A stretch of 64,000 nt of DNA from Brevibacillus gelatini (GCF_003710935.1 NZ_RHHS01000006.1:1-64000); one strand, 5' to 3'; shown: positions 1 through 8,591, counted from the first letter of the stretch. Numbers and translations: made by a program. The notes: generated by a model not told the origin, from the sequence alone.

Positions 1-144
1 ACTATGGCTTGACTCACACCAGTAGGGATTGGGTCTTGCGGATGAAGGCGGTTTCTTCTAAGATTAATGAGAAAGCTTTAGTGCTTGAAAATTGTACAGC
101 GAGAAACCGTCCAAAAGGCGGAGATCATAATCGGGGTGACGAAC

Positions 145-435
145 ATGCAACTGGAAAAACTGAAGGGGAAAGGGATTGAACAGCTTTTTGAAGCGATTCT
201 GTCTCTGGAAACCATTGAAGAATGCTATCAATTTTTTGACGATTTGTGCACGGTAAACGAAATGCAGTCGCTGGCGCAGCGGCTGGAGGTAGCGCGCATG
301 CTCCGCAAGGGCTTTACTTACAACCAGATCGAGGCGGAGACAGGGGCCAGCACAGCCACCATCTCCCGCGTCAAGCGCTGCCTGAACTACGGCAACGACG
401 GTTATCAGATGGCGCTGGAGCGCATTGGAAAATAG
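145..435 (+). CDS. yerC: YerC/YecD family TrpR-like DNA-binding protein
   Basis: A protein of 96 residues that matches the small YerC/TrpR-repressor-like family. The C-terminal half carries a helix-turn-helix (GFTYNQIEAETGASTATISR) and the N-terminal half is helical. The family is known as a putative transcriptional regulator; its target is not evident here. The reading frame stays open upstream to a TTG at 85, but ATG 145 has a GGGGTG ribosome site six bases ahead and gives the usual family length, so I prefer it. It lies 17 bases before pcrB, matching the yerC-pcrB neighbourhood known from Bacillus. Confidence 0.88.
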   Translation: MQLEKLKGKGIEQLFEAILSLETIEECYQFFDDLCTVNEMQSLAQRLEVARMLRKGFTYNQIEAETGASTATISRVKRCLNYGNDGYQMALERIGK

Positions 436-452
436 CTAGGAGGCAGGCAACG

Positions 453-1139
453 TTGATTGACTATCGCAGTTGGCGCCATACGTTTAAGCTGGACCCGGAC
501 AAAACCATTGACGACGAGGCGCTGGAGCTTGTTTGCGAGTCCGGTACAGACGCGATTATTGTCGGCGGTACGTACGGCGTGACATTCGACAACACGCTCG
601 ACCTGATGTCCCGCATCCGCCGCTACGCCGTTCCGGCTGTGCTGGAGATTTCTTCGCTCGACGCAGTCGTCCCCGGTTTTGATGCCTATCTGATTCCGCT
701 CGTGCTGAATGCGGGTGATCCCGACTGGATGTTTACGCCGCATGTCACCGGACTGAAAACATATGGCGCCTATATTCACTGGGACGAGATTATTACGGAA
801 GGTTATCTCATCGCCAATCCCGCAGCAGGTGCGGCCAAGCTGACGCACGCGCGGCCGATTGCGGACGCCGCAGAAGCGAAAGCATACGCGCAAGTCGCGA
901 CCAAAATCTGCCGTCTGCCTGTCGTTTATTTGGAGTACAGCGGCACGTACGGCGATCCTGCGATCGTCAAGGCGTGCAAGGCTGGAGCGGACGAAGCCCA
1001 TGTCTTTTACGGGGGCGGCATTCGCACTCCGCAGCAAGCGGCGGAAATGGCGGCGATTGCCGACACGGTCGTTGTGGGGAACGTGATTTATGATGATTTG
1101 CAAGCAGCTTTGGCGACGGTGGCTGCCGTGAAGGGTTAA
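453..1139 (+). CDS. pcrB: PcrB, heptaprenylglyceryl phosphate synthase
   Basis: 228 residues, the usual PcrB length. The family is a TIM-barrel prenyltransferase that joins heptaprenyl diphosphate to sn-glycerol-1-phosphate, making an archaeal-type ether lipid precursor in Bacillales. Visible family motifs are FKLDPDK near the N-terminus, GTDAIIVGGTYGVTFDN, YLEYSGTYGDP, the FYGGGIRTPQQA phosphate-binding turn and VVVGNVIYDD. The start is TTG 453, nine bases after a perfect AGGAGG; no ATG in frame fits the conserved N-terminus. In B. subtilis pcrB is followed directly by pcrA; here about 11 kb of other genes intervenes. A decayed second copy lies at 2569-2837. Confidence 0.95.
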   Translation: MIDYRSWRHTFKLDPDKTIDDEALELVCESGTDAIIVGGTYGVTFDNTLDLMSRIRRYAVPAVLEISSLDAVVPGFDAYLIPLVLNAGDPDWMFTPHVTGLKTYGAYIHWDEIITEGYLIANPAAGAAKLTHARPIADAAEAKAYAQVATKICRLPVVYLEYSGTYGDPAIVKACKAGADEAHVFYGGGIRTPQQAAEMAAIADTVVVGNVIYDDLQAALATVAAVKG

Positions 1140-1157
1140 CAATAGCAGACAGAAGAC

Positions 1158-1192
1158 GAGAGCCACCAATGAGGGGAGGCTCTCTCTTTTTT
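1158..1192 (+). terminator. Rho-independent terminator after pcrB
   Basis: Inverted repeat GAGAGCC / GGCTCTC with a 13-base loop, followed by a T-rich run. It lies 18 bases after the pcrB stop. Confidence 0.75.
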
Positions 1193-1280
1193 GTGGGGAC
1201 ACGGTTTGGAAAACTGGGTTGGACCGCAGCTTCGTGTGCGAACCGGCGACGGCGACAATGAAGGGATGATGGTCGAAAAG

Positions 1281-1313
1281 AAACCGCCGAATTTGTATAT
1301 ATTCTGGCGGTTT
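1281..1313 (-). terminator. Probable terminator for the 42-residue membrane peptide gene
   Basis: Perfect inverted repeat AAACCGCC / GGCGGTTT just downstream of the minus-strand small gene ending at 1327. On the minus strand the stem ends in a short T run (TTTCTTTTC). Confidence 0.55.
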
Positions 1314-1326
1314 AGGCTGCTTATTC

Positions 1327-1455
1327 TTATTTTTTTAAATCCTCTAGCAACTTAATGATTTTGTCGTTTTGTTTGACTATGCTCCTTAAATTAAACGCAA
1401 CAGCTAGCAGAAGAGCCACTATTACAGGCATGTAGAAGACTTCCAAAATTGTCAT
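1327..1455 (-). CDS. Small membrane protein, possible immunity or accessory peptide
   Basis: A 42-residue frame beginning MTILEVFYMPVIVALLLAVAF, followed by a charged tail rich in Lys and Asp. A GAGGTG ribosome site sits six bases before the ATG. One N-terminal membrane helix and a cytoplasmic helix are predicted by eye. It lies downstream of, and on the same strand as, the secreted protein at 1542-2324. A strong hairpin separates the two, but its T run favours the plus strand, so read-through on the minus strand is possible. This layout (secreted helical protein, then tiny membrane protein) is what a bacteriocin and immunity pair would look like. That role is inference; no family was recognised. 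Confidence 0.5.
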   Translation of the reverse strand: MTILEVFYMPVIVALLLAVAFNLRSIVKQNDKIIKLLEDLKK

Positions 1456-1496
1456 TATCTTCACCTCGTTTATTTAGGATATCTGATATATGTGAA

Positions 1497-1536
1497 ACGA
1501 GCAATCCATCAAAAGTATGGATTGCTCGTTTTTTTT
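1497..1536. terminator. Strong hairpin terminator, 13-bp perfect stem
   Basis: ACGAGCAATCCAT and ATGGATTGCTCGT form a perfect 13-bp stem with a 7-base loop. Eight T residues follow on the plus strand. On the minus strand, which carries the flanking genes, the trailing run is only TTT, so termination there may be partial. Confidence 0.75.
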
Positions 1537-1541
1537 AAAAT

Positions 1542-2324
1542 TCACTTTGAAGGTTCGGAAGGGTCAATACTATTAAATGCTCGAGCGGCTTTTTTCTCAT
1601 GAGGAATCATGTCATTCATGATATTTAAGCATACACTTGTCAAAGCGAAGGCAGCAGCAATACCTGCCATAATACCAACGGTAAGTGCTAGAGGGGGATT
1701 TACACATATCGCTGCGATTACGGCAGAAAACCCAACGCCAGGAACACCCCAAGCAATTGCAGTTGCTAAATTTTCTTCAAGATTTCTTAGATTGTCGATA
1801 GCTTCAGCAAAATCCCCCAAATCATCATCATTACTGTTATTTTCAAATGTTGTCATAGTTTCACCCTCCCATTGGAGAGCCCAAAAATCTTGATTTTTAT
1901 AATAATCGTAGTAAATTTCATAGCTTCCCTCGTAAGATGCTACACTGTTTTCGACATCTGGGGAAATAGCCAATGCTTTTACAGACCTTTTCTTTTCGGC
2001 GTAATCGTCTATATCGATGCTTGTAATATCGCCATTTGTTTCGATTTCTAATACATTGGTATCTTTGTGTAGTCGGGTGATTACCACTTCATTATCTGTT
2101 GTAACTTTCGTCTCCCTGACACGCTCATCTTCTGTAATATACTCGATTTGAACATTCTCATCAGCAAACCCATCCAGCTTTTGGAGTTCTTCGTTCAGTG
2201 TCTTCACATATTCTAGGTTTGCTTGCTTAGCTGCGGTTATCGGAGCGAGCATGGCAGTAAAAGTAAAAGTGGTAATAACAGCCGTTGAAGCAATCTTCAT
2301 GAAATTTTTTCTTAATCCAAACAT
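1542..2324 (-). CDS. Secreted protein with hydrophobic C-terminal helices, candidate bacteriocin
   Basis: 260 residues from the ATG at 2324, which follows a clear AGGAGGG ribosome site; the frame extends 14 residues further upstream without one. Residues 1-32 look like a Sec signal peptide (basic start, hydrophobic core, PITAA then cleavage). Residues 33-180 are acidic and hydrophilic. Residues about 185-236 are almost wholly hydrophobic with Gly/Ala-rich stretches (AWGVPGVGFSAVIAAIC) and two cysteines, followed by a charged tail. A secreted protein that carries its own membrane-active helical hairpin suggests a pore-forming bacteriocin. I am reminded of the geobacillin-26 family, but cannot verify this. 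A promoter lies upstream (2373-2401) and a 42-residue membrane peptide gene follows. A membrane-anchored cell-surface protein is the alternative. Confidence 0.6.
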   Translation of the reverse strand: MFGLRKNFMKIASTAVITTFTFTAMLAPITAAKQANLEYVKTLNEELQKLDGFADENVQIEYITEDERVRETKVTTDNEVVITRLHKDTNVLEIETNGDITSIDIDDYAEKKRSVKALAISPDVENSVASYEGSYEIYYDYYKNQDFWALQWEGETMTTFENNSNDDDLGDFAEAIDNLRNLEENLATAIAWGVPGVGFSAVIAAICVNPPLALTVGIMAGIAAAFALTSVCLNIMNDMIPHEKKAARAFNSIDPSEPSK

Positions 2325-2372
2325 ACCAAAATCCCTCCTATTTGTATTTTTATATTTTAATTCCATATAATC

Positions 2373-2401
2373 AAAATAAATGAAATCTGGATATATGTCA
2401 A
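2373..2401 (-). promoter_or_regulatory. Sigma-A-type promoter for the secreted protein
   Basis: On the minus strand, TTGACA (2401-2396), 17 bases, then TATTTT (2378-2373). It lies about 50 bases upstream of the gene start in very AT-rich DNA. Confidence 0.6.
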
Positions 2402-2568
2402 ATAATAGTTAATATAAAAAAAGAATTTATAGTTGTTGGCATTTTTAACCTCTGTCGTATTAAGACAAGTTTATTGAATAGAGCGTATCTATTTCAGACG
2501 ATGGAAGAGGCTCTCAGACCTGAATGCCACGCAAGAGATAGGCACAAGACAAGCCCCTATTTTTCGCG

Positions 2569-2837
2569 TTTAAACTGGCCCCGGACAAAATCGTTGACGA
2601 CGAGGAGTTGAAAGTAATTTGCCAAATCGGGCACAGACAATCGTCAGAAGCACTTACGGTGTCACATTTGACAATGCGCTGGAGCTGATGCCCCACATTC
2701 GCTGCTATGCAGTCCCGACCGTCCTGGAGATTTCCTCGCTCGATGCCGTGATGCCGGGCTTTTATTCGTATTTGCTCCCCCTCGTCCTCAATTTGGGCAA
2801 TCCCGGGTGGATCTTTCCCTCCACGTATCGAGATTGA
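2569..2837 (+). pseudogene. Decayed fragment of a second pcrB
   Basis: The stretch encodes FKLAPDKIVDDEELKVICQ, then, after a frameshift near 2632, STYGVTFDNALELMPHIR, VLEISSLDAVMPGF and LLPLVLNLGNPGW. These follow residues about 10-100 of the intact pcrB at 453-1139 with many substitutions. It has no start codon equivalent and breaks off at a TGA near 2836, losing the C-terminal half and the phosphate-binding turn. It cannot make a working enzyme. Either an old duplication or a transferred allele left this remnant; the secreted-protein locus now sits between the two copies. Confidence 0.85.
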
Positions 2838-2944
2838 AGGTGGACGATAAGGGAAATTTTACCTACGCAACCAGCTTCGACAAGCCCTAATCGGCAGGAG
2901 TTCCCTCGGCCCTCGTTGTACATGTAAATCAGCGGGGGGTGCTT

Positions 2945-4564
2945 ATGTACAAATTGATTTTGGTAGATGACGAAGAAGATGTAAGAGAAGGGGTCAGTCA
3001 GGAGATTGACTGGCACGCATACGGATTTGAAGTGCTGGCAAAGGCCGAGAACGGCAAAGAAGCGCTCGACCTCGTGGAGCGACTTAGGCCGGATGTGGTC
3101 GTGACCGATATCCGGATGCCGTTTATGGACGGCTTGCAGCTGGCGGAAGCCGTGCGCAGACAGTTTCCCGCGACCCGCATTATCATTCTCACGGGCTTTG
3201 ACGAGTTTGAATACGCCCAGAAGGCCGTCAAGCTCTACATTGATGAATACGTGCTCAAGCCGTTTTCCGCCGTCGAGTTGATCGACGCGCTGGTCAAGGT
3301 GAAGAACCGGATGGACGAGGAAGCAGCTCAACGGGAGAACAATCAGCTGCTGCGAGAGCGCTACCGAAAAAGCTTGCCGGTATTGCGGGAAGTTTTTTTG
3401 TCCTCGCTGCTGACTCGCCGGCTGACGCGCGAGGCCATTTGGACAAAGGCGGCAGAATACGGTGTGGCCCTGCAAGGCAGTGAATTTCTCGTGGCGGTCA
3501 TCTCGCTGGACCTGAAGAAAAAAGAGGAAGCAGAGATTCTCCAGTTCGCCGTGAAAAACATCGCCCAGGAGCAGCTTCAGCTCGGATCGTATGCGGGGCT
3601 CGTCTTTTTGCACAACGATCTGGTCGTGCTGCTTCTGCAAAAGGAAACGGGCGAACAAGAGCGGCTGGAGCACCTGATGCAAGGGCTGGCTGAGGAAATC
3701 CGGCGTCTGGTGGAAAAATATTTGGGCGTTACTGTGACGGTCGGGGTCGGAACGGTCGTCCCTGATGTGACACAGCTATCCTATTCTTACGAGGACGCCG
3801 GCCTTGCGCTCGATTATCGCGGAATTCTCGGCAACAACCGGCTCATTTTTATCGATGACGTCGAATCGCAGCCGCGAGCCAGCGTGCGCTTCGATGAACG
3901 CAAGGAGCACGATCTGGTCCGCTGCATCAAGATGGGGACGGAGACAGAACTGCACACGGTGGTCGACGAACTGTTCGCCGACGTCATCGAAGGGAATGTT
4001 TCGATTCACGATTATCGCATTTATTTGCTGGAGATCATGACGACGATTTTGAAAACCGCCCAGCGCGCCGAACTGGATATGGATCGGTTGCTTGGCGGAC
4101 AGACGCACCTGCTTGCAGAGATCACGACATTTACGAGCGTGCAGGAGGCGAAAAGCTGGATCATCGACATATGCCGGAAAATCATGAACAGCATCGCCAG
4201 CGGGCGCAACAATACGTACAAGCGGCTCGTCGACCAGGCGATCGCCTACACGCACCAGCATTACCAGTCACCGGACATTTCCATCCACAAGGTGTGCGCC
4301 GAGCTGCACATCAGCCCCGGCTATTTCAGCAGCATTTTCAAACGGGAAACCAAGATGACCTTCGTGTCCTATCTTCTGCAACTGCGCATGGAAAAGGCAA
4401 AGGAGCTGCTTCTCACGACCGATCTGAAGACCTTCGAGATCGCCGAGCGGGTCGGCTATTCGGATGCCAACTACTTCAGCTTCTGCTTCCGCAAGCACGT
4501 CGGGTTGTCGGCCAAAGAATACCGCAACAGCAGAGGAAATAGCGGAAAAGAGGAAATGCGATGA
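2945..4564 (+). CDS. YesN-type response regulator with AraC DNA-binding domain
   Basis: 539 residues. Residues 1-120 form a receiver domain: acidic pocket D8-D9, phospho-acceptor Asp55 in VVVTDIRMP, and the conserved Lys in EYVLKPF. A long middle region follows, then an AraC-type double helix-turn-helix in the last 100 residues (ISPGYFSSIFKRET; FEIAERVGYSDANYFSFCFRK). ATG 2945 follows a GGGGGGT ribosome site; a GTG six bases earlier is possible. The gene overlaps the sensor kinase by four bases (ATGA), so the two are translationally coupled. It most likely activates the downstream sugar transport genes; this is inferred from context. Confidence 0.93.
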   Translation: MYKLILVDDEEDVREGVSQEIDWHAYGFEVLAKAENGKEALDLVERLRPDVVVTDIRMPFMDGLQLAEAVRRQFPATRIIILTGFDEFEYAQKAVKLYIDEYVLKPFSAVELIDALVKVKNRMDEEAAQRENNQLLRERYRKSLPVLREVFLSSLLTRRLTREAIWTKAAEYGVALQGSEFLVAVISLDLKKKEEAEILQFAVKNIAQEQLQLGSYAGLVFLHNDLVVLLLQKETGEQERLEHLMQGLAEEIRRLVEKYLGVTVTVGVGTVVPDVTQLSYSYEDAGLALDYRGILGNNRLIFIDDVESQPRASVRFDERKEHDLVRCIKMGTETELHTVVDELFADVIEGNVSIHDYRIYLLEIMTTILKTAQRAELDMDRLLGGQTHLLAEITTFTSVQEAKSWIIDICRKIMNSIASGRNNTYKRLVDQAIAYTHQHYQSPDISIHKVCAELHISPGYFSSIFKRETKMTFVSYLLQLRMEKAKELLLTTDLKTFEIAERVGYSDANYFSFCFRKHVGLSAKEYRNSRGNSGKEEMR

Positions 4565-6327
4565 AAAGGCTCCTGTCGGGCGTGGTAGACGCGATCAAGG
4601 CCAAGAGCATCCAGTTTATCATCACGACGTCCTTCACTCTCGTTACGGTACTTGTGGTGCTGTTTGTCGGCGTGATGCTGTACAGCAAATTTACAGAGAC
4701 GGCGGAGCAAAATGCCTACCTGAATACGCAGCAGATTCTTGAGCAGGTCAAATACAATCTGGACAGCTATTTGAACGGAACGACGCAAATTTTCGAACTG
4801 GTCGACGACAAGATCAGGCGCAGCCAGGGCGTAGCCTTGGAGAAGCTGACCGAGCAGTTGGAAGCTATCGTTGAGACACGCAAGGACATCGTCTCGATTG
4901 CCGTGTTCAGCCGCACGGGCGAGCTGTTGATCGGGACGCCCGCCAAGCCGATGCGCAAAAACAGCGAGCTTGCGGAGCAGAGCTGGTTTCAGTCGGCTGT
5001 CGCTGATCCGAACAACCTGTCCTTTTCCTTGCCGCACATTCAAAACCTGTTCAAGGGCGAGTACACCTGGGTCGTCTCCATGAGCAGGGGCATCACGATC
5101 AAGGGGGACAGAGGAGACATCCCCGCCGTGTTGCTGGTCGACGTGAACTTCAAGGAGATCGACGACCTGTGCCAGCGGGTCGGACTGGGCAAAAAGGGGT
5201 ACGTCTACATCATCGACCTGGTCGGCAACATCGTGTACCATCCGCAGCAGCAGCTTGTTTACGTAGGGTTGAAGAACGAAAATCGCTCGCTGCCGCTTCG
5301 CTATTCCTACGGCAGCTACGTGGATGATTCCGGGGGAGAGCAGCGCCTGATTACGATCAAGACCGTCGATCAGCTGGGCTGGAAAATTATCGGCGTCTCG
5401 TACATGGACGAGATTGCGACGATGAAAAGCGAGATCAGCCGCTTTTTGATCTGGCTGCTGTGCTTTGTGTTCGTCATCGTGCTGCTTTTGCTCTCCTACA
5501 TTTCTGCGAAAATCTCGCGGCCGATCATGATGCTGGAGCGGTCGATGGAACGGGTGGAGCAAGGCGACTTCACCGTCAACGAGCCGATCCGCGGGTGCCA
5601 TGAGGTCGAGCAGCTGTCTGCGCGCTTTCACCTGATGATGGCCAAGGTTCGGGAGCTGATGAACCAGATCATCCGCGAGCAGGAAGCCAAGCGCAAGAGC
5701 GAGCTGGAAGTGCTGCAGGCGCAGATCCATCCGCATTTTTTGTACAATACGCTGAACTCCGTCGTGCGCATGGTCGGCATCGGGAAAAATGAAGACGTCA
5801 TCACGACGATTACGTCCTTGTCCAAGCTGTTCCGCATCAGCCTGAGCCGAGGCAAGAGCATCATCACGGTACAGGAGGAGATCGAACACGTCAGAAATTA
5901 TCTCATCATTCAAAAAATGCGCTACAAGCAAAAGTTCGAGTACGAGATCGAAGCCCGGGAGGAAGTGCTCGCCTGTAAAACGTTGAAGCTGCTTCTGCAG
6001 CCAATCGTGGAGAACGCGATCTACCACGGAATCGAGCCGATGGCTGATCCGGGGCATATCCGAATATCCGCTTCCCTGTGCGAAGGCAAGCTGCTCTTTG
6101 TGGTCCAGGACAACGGCCTTGGGATGCCGCCGCATGTGCGCGAACAGGTTCTGGCGGGAGGGTATAAAAGCGAGGGCGGATCAGGAGTAGGCATTCAAAA
6201 CGTTAACGAGCGCATCCGACTGACCTTCGGCGAAGAGTACGGACTTGAGATCGAGAGCGAGCTGGAAGTCGGGACGACAGTCAAGGTATGGCTGCCGTAC
6301 CTGCGCGATGACGAACAAGAGGGCTGA
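4561..6327 (+). CDS. YesM/LytS-type membrane sensor histidine kinase
   Basis: 588 residues. There are two membrane segments, at about 17-42 and 298-318, bracketing a large extracellular sensing domain of the Cache kind. A HAMP linker follows the second segment. The kinase core has the HPHFLYNTLNS box typical of the His_kinase family, with the phospho-acceptor His near residue 392. The C-terminal ATPase has the N box (VENAIYHGIEP) and the G boxes (DNGLGMPP, GSGVGIQNVNERI). It phosphorylates the response regulator encoded just upstream, with which it overlaps. The following gene encodes a sugar-binding protein that may present the ligand to it. Confidence 0.93.
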   Translation: MKRLLSGVVDAIKAKSIQFIITTSFTLVTVLVVLFVGVMLYSKFTETAEQNAYLNTQQILEQVKYNLDSYLNGTTQIFELVDDKIRRSQGVALEKLTEQLEAIVETRKDIVSIAVFSRTGELLIGTPAKPMRKNSELAEQSWFQSAVADPNNLSFSLPHIQNLFKGEYTWVVSMSRGITIKGDRGDIPAVLLVDVNFKEIDDLCQRVGLGKKGYVYIIDLVGNIVYHPQQQLVYVGLKNENRSLPLRYSYGSYVDDSGGEQRLITIKTVDQLGWKIIGVSYMDEIATMKSEISRFLIWLLCFVFVIVLLLLSYISAKISRPIMMLERSMERVEQGDFTVNEPIRGCHEVEQLSARFHLMMAKVRELMNQIIREQEAKRKSELEVLQAQIHPHFLYNTLNSVVRMVGIGKNEDVITTITSLSKLFRISLSRGKSIITVQEEIEHVRNYLIIQKMRYKQKFEYEIEAREEVLACKTLKLLLQPIVENAIYHGIEPMADPGHIRISASLCEGKLLFVVQDNGLGMPPHVREQVLAGGYKSEGGSGVGIQNVNERIRLTFGEEYGLEIESELEVGTTVKVWLPYLRDDEQEG

Positions 6328-6331
6328 CCAT

Positions 6332-7309
6332 ATGGAGACAATCAAACGTTATGTCATATACACGCTGTTGCTGGCCGTCGCAGTCGCGGCCTTTACCTTC
6401 TGCGATTCCCGGCTGGACGAGGCGCATCCGGGCCGGAAAAAGACCGTGGCGCTGATCGTGCGCATGAAGCATGGCGACTACTGGCGGACCGTGAAGCTGG
6501 GGGCGGAGACGGCGGCCAAGGAGTACGATCTCAACCTCAACTTTTACGCGCCGGACTACGAGGAAGACACGCAGACCCAGATGGAGCTGCTCAGGCAGGC
6601 GGCGCTCGACGGTTACGACGCCCTGGTGGTGGCGCCGAGCGGAGACAGGGTGCTGCAGGAGGCGATCGCGCTGACCAATCCGCGCGTCCCGATCATCACG
6701 CTCGACACGGAGGGGCAGCAGACAGCCGTGAAGAGCTACATCGGCACCGACAACTACGATATGGGCAAAAAGGCGTGCGAAAAGATGATTCAGTTGATCG
6801 GAAAAAGCGGTCAGATCGCCTTGATGGGCACAGGCAGGAGCACGGCGAATGCCGTGAGCCGGGAAAGGGGCGTGCGCGATGTGATCGCAGGCGAAAAGCA
6901 CGTGGAGCTGGTGTCCGCCGAATACGGCAAGCTGGACAAAAAGCTGGTTGGCGAGCTGACCCGCGACTTGTTCCAGCACTATCCCGAGATCCAGGGCATC
7001 ATTGCGCTGGATGCGAGCACGGCAGTCGACGTGGCGGAAGAGATCGAGAAAATGGGCTTGCAGGAAAAGATCAAGATCGTGGCGATCGACAACCCGTCAG
7101 AGGTGCTGGAATATTTGCAGGAAGGGGTCATTTCCGCGACGATCATCCAGAAGCCGTTTTCCATGGGCTACCTTGGGGTCAAATACGCGCTGGACGCAAG
7201 CGAAGGACGCCCGGTGCCGAGCCGGGTGGATACGGGTACGAAAGTCATCGACCGGGAAAACATGTTCTGGTCCGAAAACCAGAAGCTCCTGTTTCCTTTC
7301 GTCAAATAA
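6332..7309 (+). CDS. Periplasmic-binding-type sugar sensor protein, membrane anchored
   Basis: 325 residues of the LacI/RbsB sugar-binding fold (Peripla_BP_4 type): TVALIVRMKHGDYW at the start of the first lobe, DALVVAPSGD, IITLDTE, SYIGTDNYDMGKKA and KIVAIDNP. An N-terminal hydrophobic segment (residues about 8-23) acts as signal or anchor. The only nearby cysteine, in FTFC, is a poor lipobox, so the protein probably stays anchored by an uncleaved helix. ATG 6332 follows AAGAGGG; it starts five bases after the kinase stop. Gene order regulator-kinase-binding protein-transporter resembles the XylFII-LytS-YesN xylose sensor known in Clostridium, where the binding protein hands its signal to the kinase. 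That role is inferred here. Confidence 0.85.
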   Translation: METIKRYVIYTLLLAVAVAAFTFCDSRLDEAHPGRKKTVALIVRMKHGDYWRTVKLGAETAAKEYDLNLNFYAPDYEEDTQTQMELLRQAALDGYDALVVAPSGDRVLQEAIALTNPRVPIITLDTEGQQTAVKSYIGTDNYDMGKKACEKMIQLIGKSGQIALMGTGRSTANAVSRERGVRDVIAGEKHVELVSAEYGKLDKKLVGELTRDLFQHYPEIQGIIALDASTAVDVAEEIEKMGLQEKIKIVAIDNPSEVLEYLQEGVISATIIQKPFSMGYLGVKYALDASEGRPVPSRVDTGTKVIDRENMFWSENQKLLFPFVK

Positions 7310-7370
7310 CGAAGTAAAAATGATGAGAATTTTCATAAAAATGCGCAGGATTTTCGATGGAATCCGAAAT

Positions 7371-7384
7371 GGAAAACGTTTACA
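7371..7384 (+). promoter_or_regulatory. Candidate CcpA catabolite-response (cre) site
   Basis: GGAAAACGTTTACA matches the cre consensus TGWAANCGNTNWCA at 13 of 14 positions. It lies about 50 bases upstream of the sugar-binding lipoprotein gene, in the only intergenic gap before the transporter, where glucose repression would be expected. Confidence 0.5.
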
Positions 7385-7432
7385 TTCTGTATATATAAGA
7401 TGTACACATAGGGAATAAAGGGGGAAGTTTTC

Positions 7433-8509
7433 ATGAGAAAGCTAGTTGCTAGTACGCTGGTCGCCGCGATGACTCTCTCGGTAGTCGGCTGTTCCCAATC
7501 GACAGGTTCGCAGCCTGCCTCCGGGGGAGACGGCAGTTCAACTGCACCAGCTGCCCAGGCGCCCGCAGCTTCGGAGGGCAATCCGAAAATCGGTGTTGCC
7601 ATCTACAAGTTTGACGACACCTTTATGACAGGTGTGCGCAATGCCATTTCCAAAGCGGCGGAGGGCAAGGCCGAGGTGGACATCGTCGACAGCCAGAATG
7701 CCCAGCCTACGCAAAACGACAAGGTCGATCTGTTCATCAACAAAAAAGTAAGCGCTCTCGCCATCAACCCGGTAGACCGGACGGCGGCAGGGGTTATCAT
7801 CGACAAGGCGAAGCAGGCGAACATTCCGATCGTCTTCTTCAACCGCGAGCCGATGCCAGAGGATATGCAAAAATGGGACAAAGTGTACTACGTGGGAGCG
7901 AAGGCAGAAGAGTCCGGTACGATCTCTGGCCAGCTATTGGTCGACTTCTGGAATTCTCATCCGGAAGCGGACAAAAACAAGGACGGCGTGATGCAGTACG
8001 TCATGCTGAAAGGCGAGCCCGGACACCAGGATGCGGAACTGCGGACGAAATTCTCCGTCAAGGCGATCGAGGACGCAGGCATCAAGGTGGAGAAAGTGGC
8101 AGAAGATACCGCGATGTGGGATCGCGTGAAAGGGCAGGAAAAAATGGCGGCGTTCCTCGCGGCAGCGGGTGACAAGATCGAAGCTGTGCTGGCCAACAAT
8201 GACGACATGGCGCTGGGCGCGATCGAAGCACTGAAGGCAGCCGGATACTTCACGAACGGCAAGTACATACCGGTCGTCGGCGTAGATGCTACGGCTCCGG
8301 CGCTCAAGGAGCTGGAAGCAGGCACGCTGCTCGGAACGGTGCTCAACGATGCGAACAGCCAGGGCCGGGCGACACTGAACATCGCGACAGCCTTGGCGAA
8401 GGGCGAAACGCCGAGCAAGGAAATGATCGGCTTCGACATTACGGACGGCAAGTACGTTTGGGTGCCGTACAAAAAAATCACCAAAGAAAACATAAACGAC
8501 GCGAAATAG
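7433..8509 (+). CDS. mglB: MglB-like galactose/glucose-binding lipoprotein
   Basis: 358 residues. The lipobox SVVGC with lipid-accepting Cys20 ends a clear signal peptide, followed by a Ser/Ala/Pro-rich linker (about 21-50). The mature part is a two-lobe sugar-binding protein of the galactose-binding type: IGVAIYKFDDTFMTGVRNAI, INPVDRTAAGVIIDKA, IVFFNREP, VLANNDDMALGAIEAL and VPVVGVDATAPAL-like motifs. It delivers sugar to the MglA-MglC transporter encoded next. Ribosome site AAAGGGGGAAG precedes the ATG. The cre-like site upstream suggests repression by good carbon sources, and the upstream kinase system suggests induction by sugar. Galactose is the best guess; another hexose is possible. 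Confidence 0.9.
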   Translation: MRKLVASTLVAAMTLSVVGCSQSTGSQPASGGDGSSTAPAAQAPAASEGNPKIGVAIYKFDDTFMTGVRNAISKAAEGKAEVDIVDSQNAQPTQNDKVDLFINKKVSALAINPVDRTAAGVIIDKAKQANIPIVFFNREPMPEDMQKWDKVYYVGAKAEESGTISGQLLVDFWNSHPEADKNKDGVMQYVMLKGEPGHQDAELRTKFSVKAIEDAGIKVEKVAEDTAMWDRVKGQEKMAAFLAAAGDKIEAVLANNDDMALGAIEALKAAGYFTNGKYIPVVGVDATAPALKELEAGTLLGTVLNDANSQGRATLNIATALAKGETPSKEMIGFDITDGKYVWVPYKKITKENINDAK

Positions 8510-8535
8510 AGCTTTCAGCTGGCAGCAGGGGACGA

Positions 8536-8591
8536 GAAAAAGCGAGAGAGTCGGTTGATGAACGAAATCGATCTGTCTCTCTTGCTTTTTC
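8536..8591 (+). other. Intergenic hairpin between mglB and mglA
   Basis: GAAAAAGCGAGAGAG pairs with CTCTCTTGCTTTTTC across a 26-base loop, with one mismatch. There is no following T run. Such hairpins after binding-protein genes usually protect the upstream message and limit read-through, so binding protein exceeds transporter. Confidence 0.6.

Noticed and set aside
2569-2837. A second functional pcrB
   Set aside because: It has a frameshift, no start and only the N-terminal half of the enzyme, so I list it as a pseudogene.
4471-6135. A 554-residue minus-strand frame opposite the sensor kinase, and similar long antisense frames opposite gatA, rlmD and natB
   Set aside because: GC-rich codon-3 bias opens antisense frames. 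The plus-strand genes have complete domain motifs, starts and overlaps; the antisense peptides show no family features.
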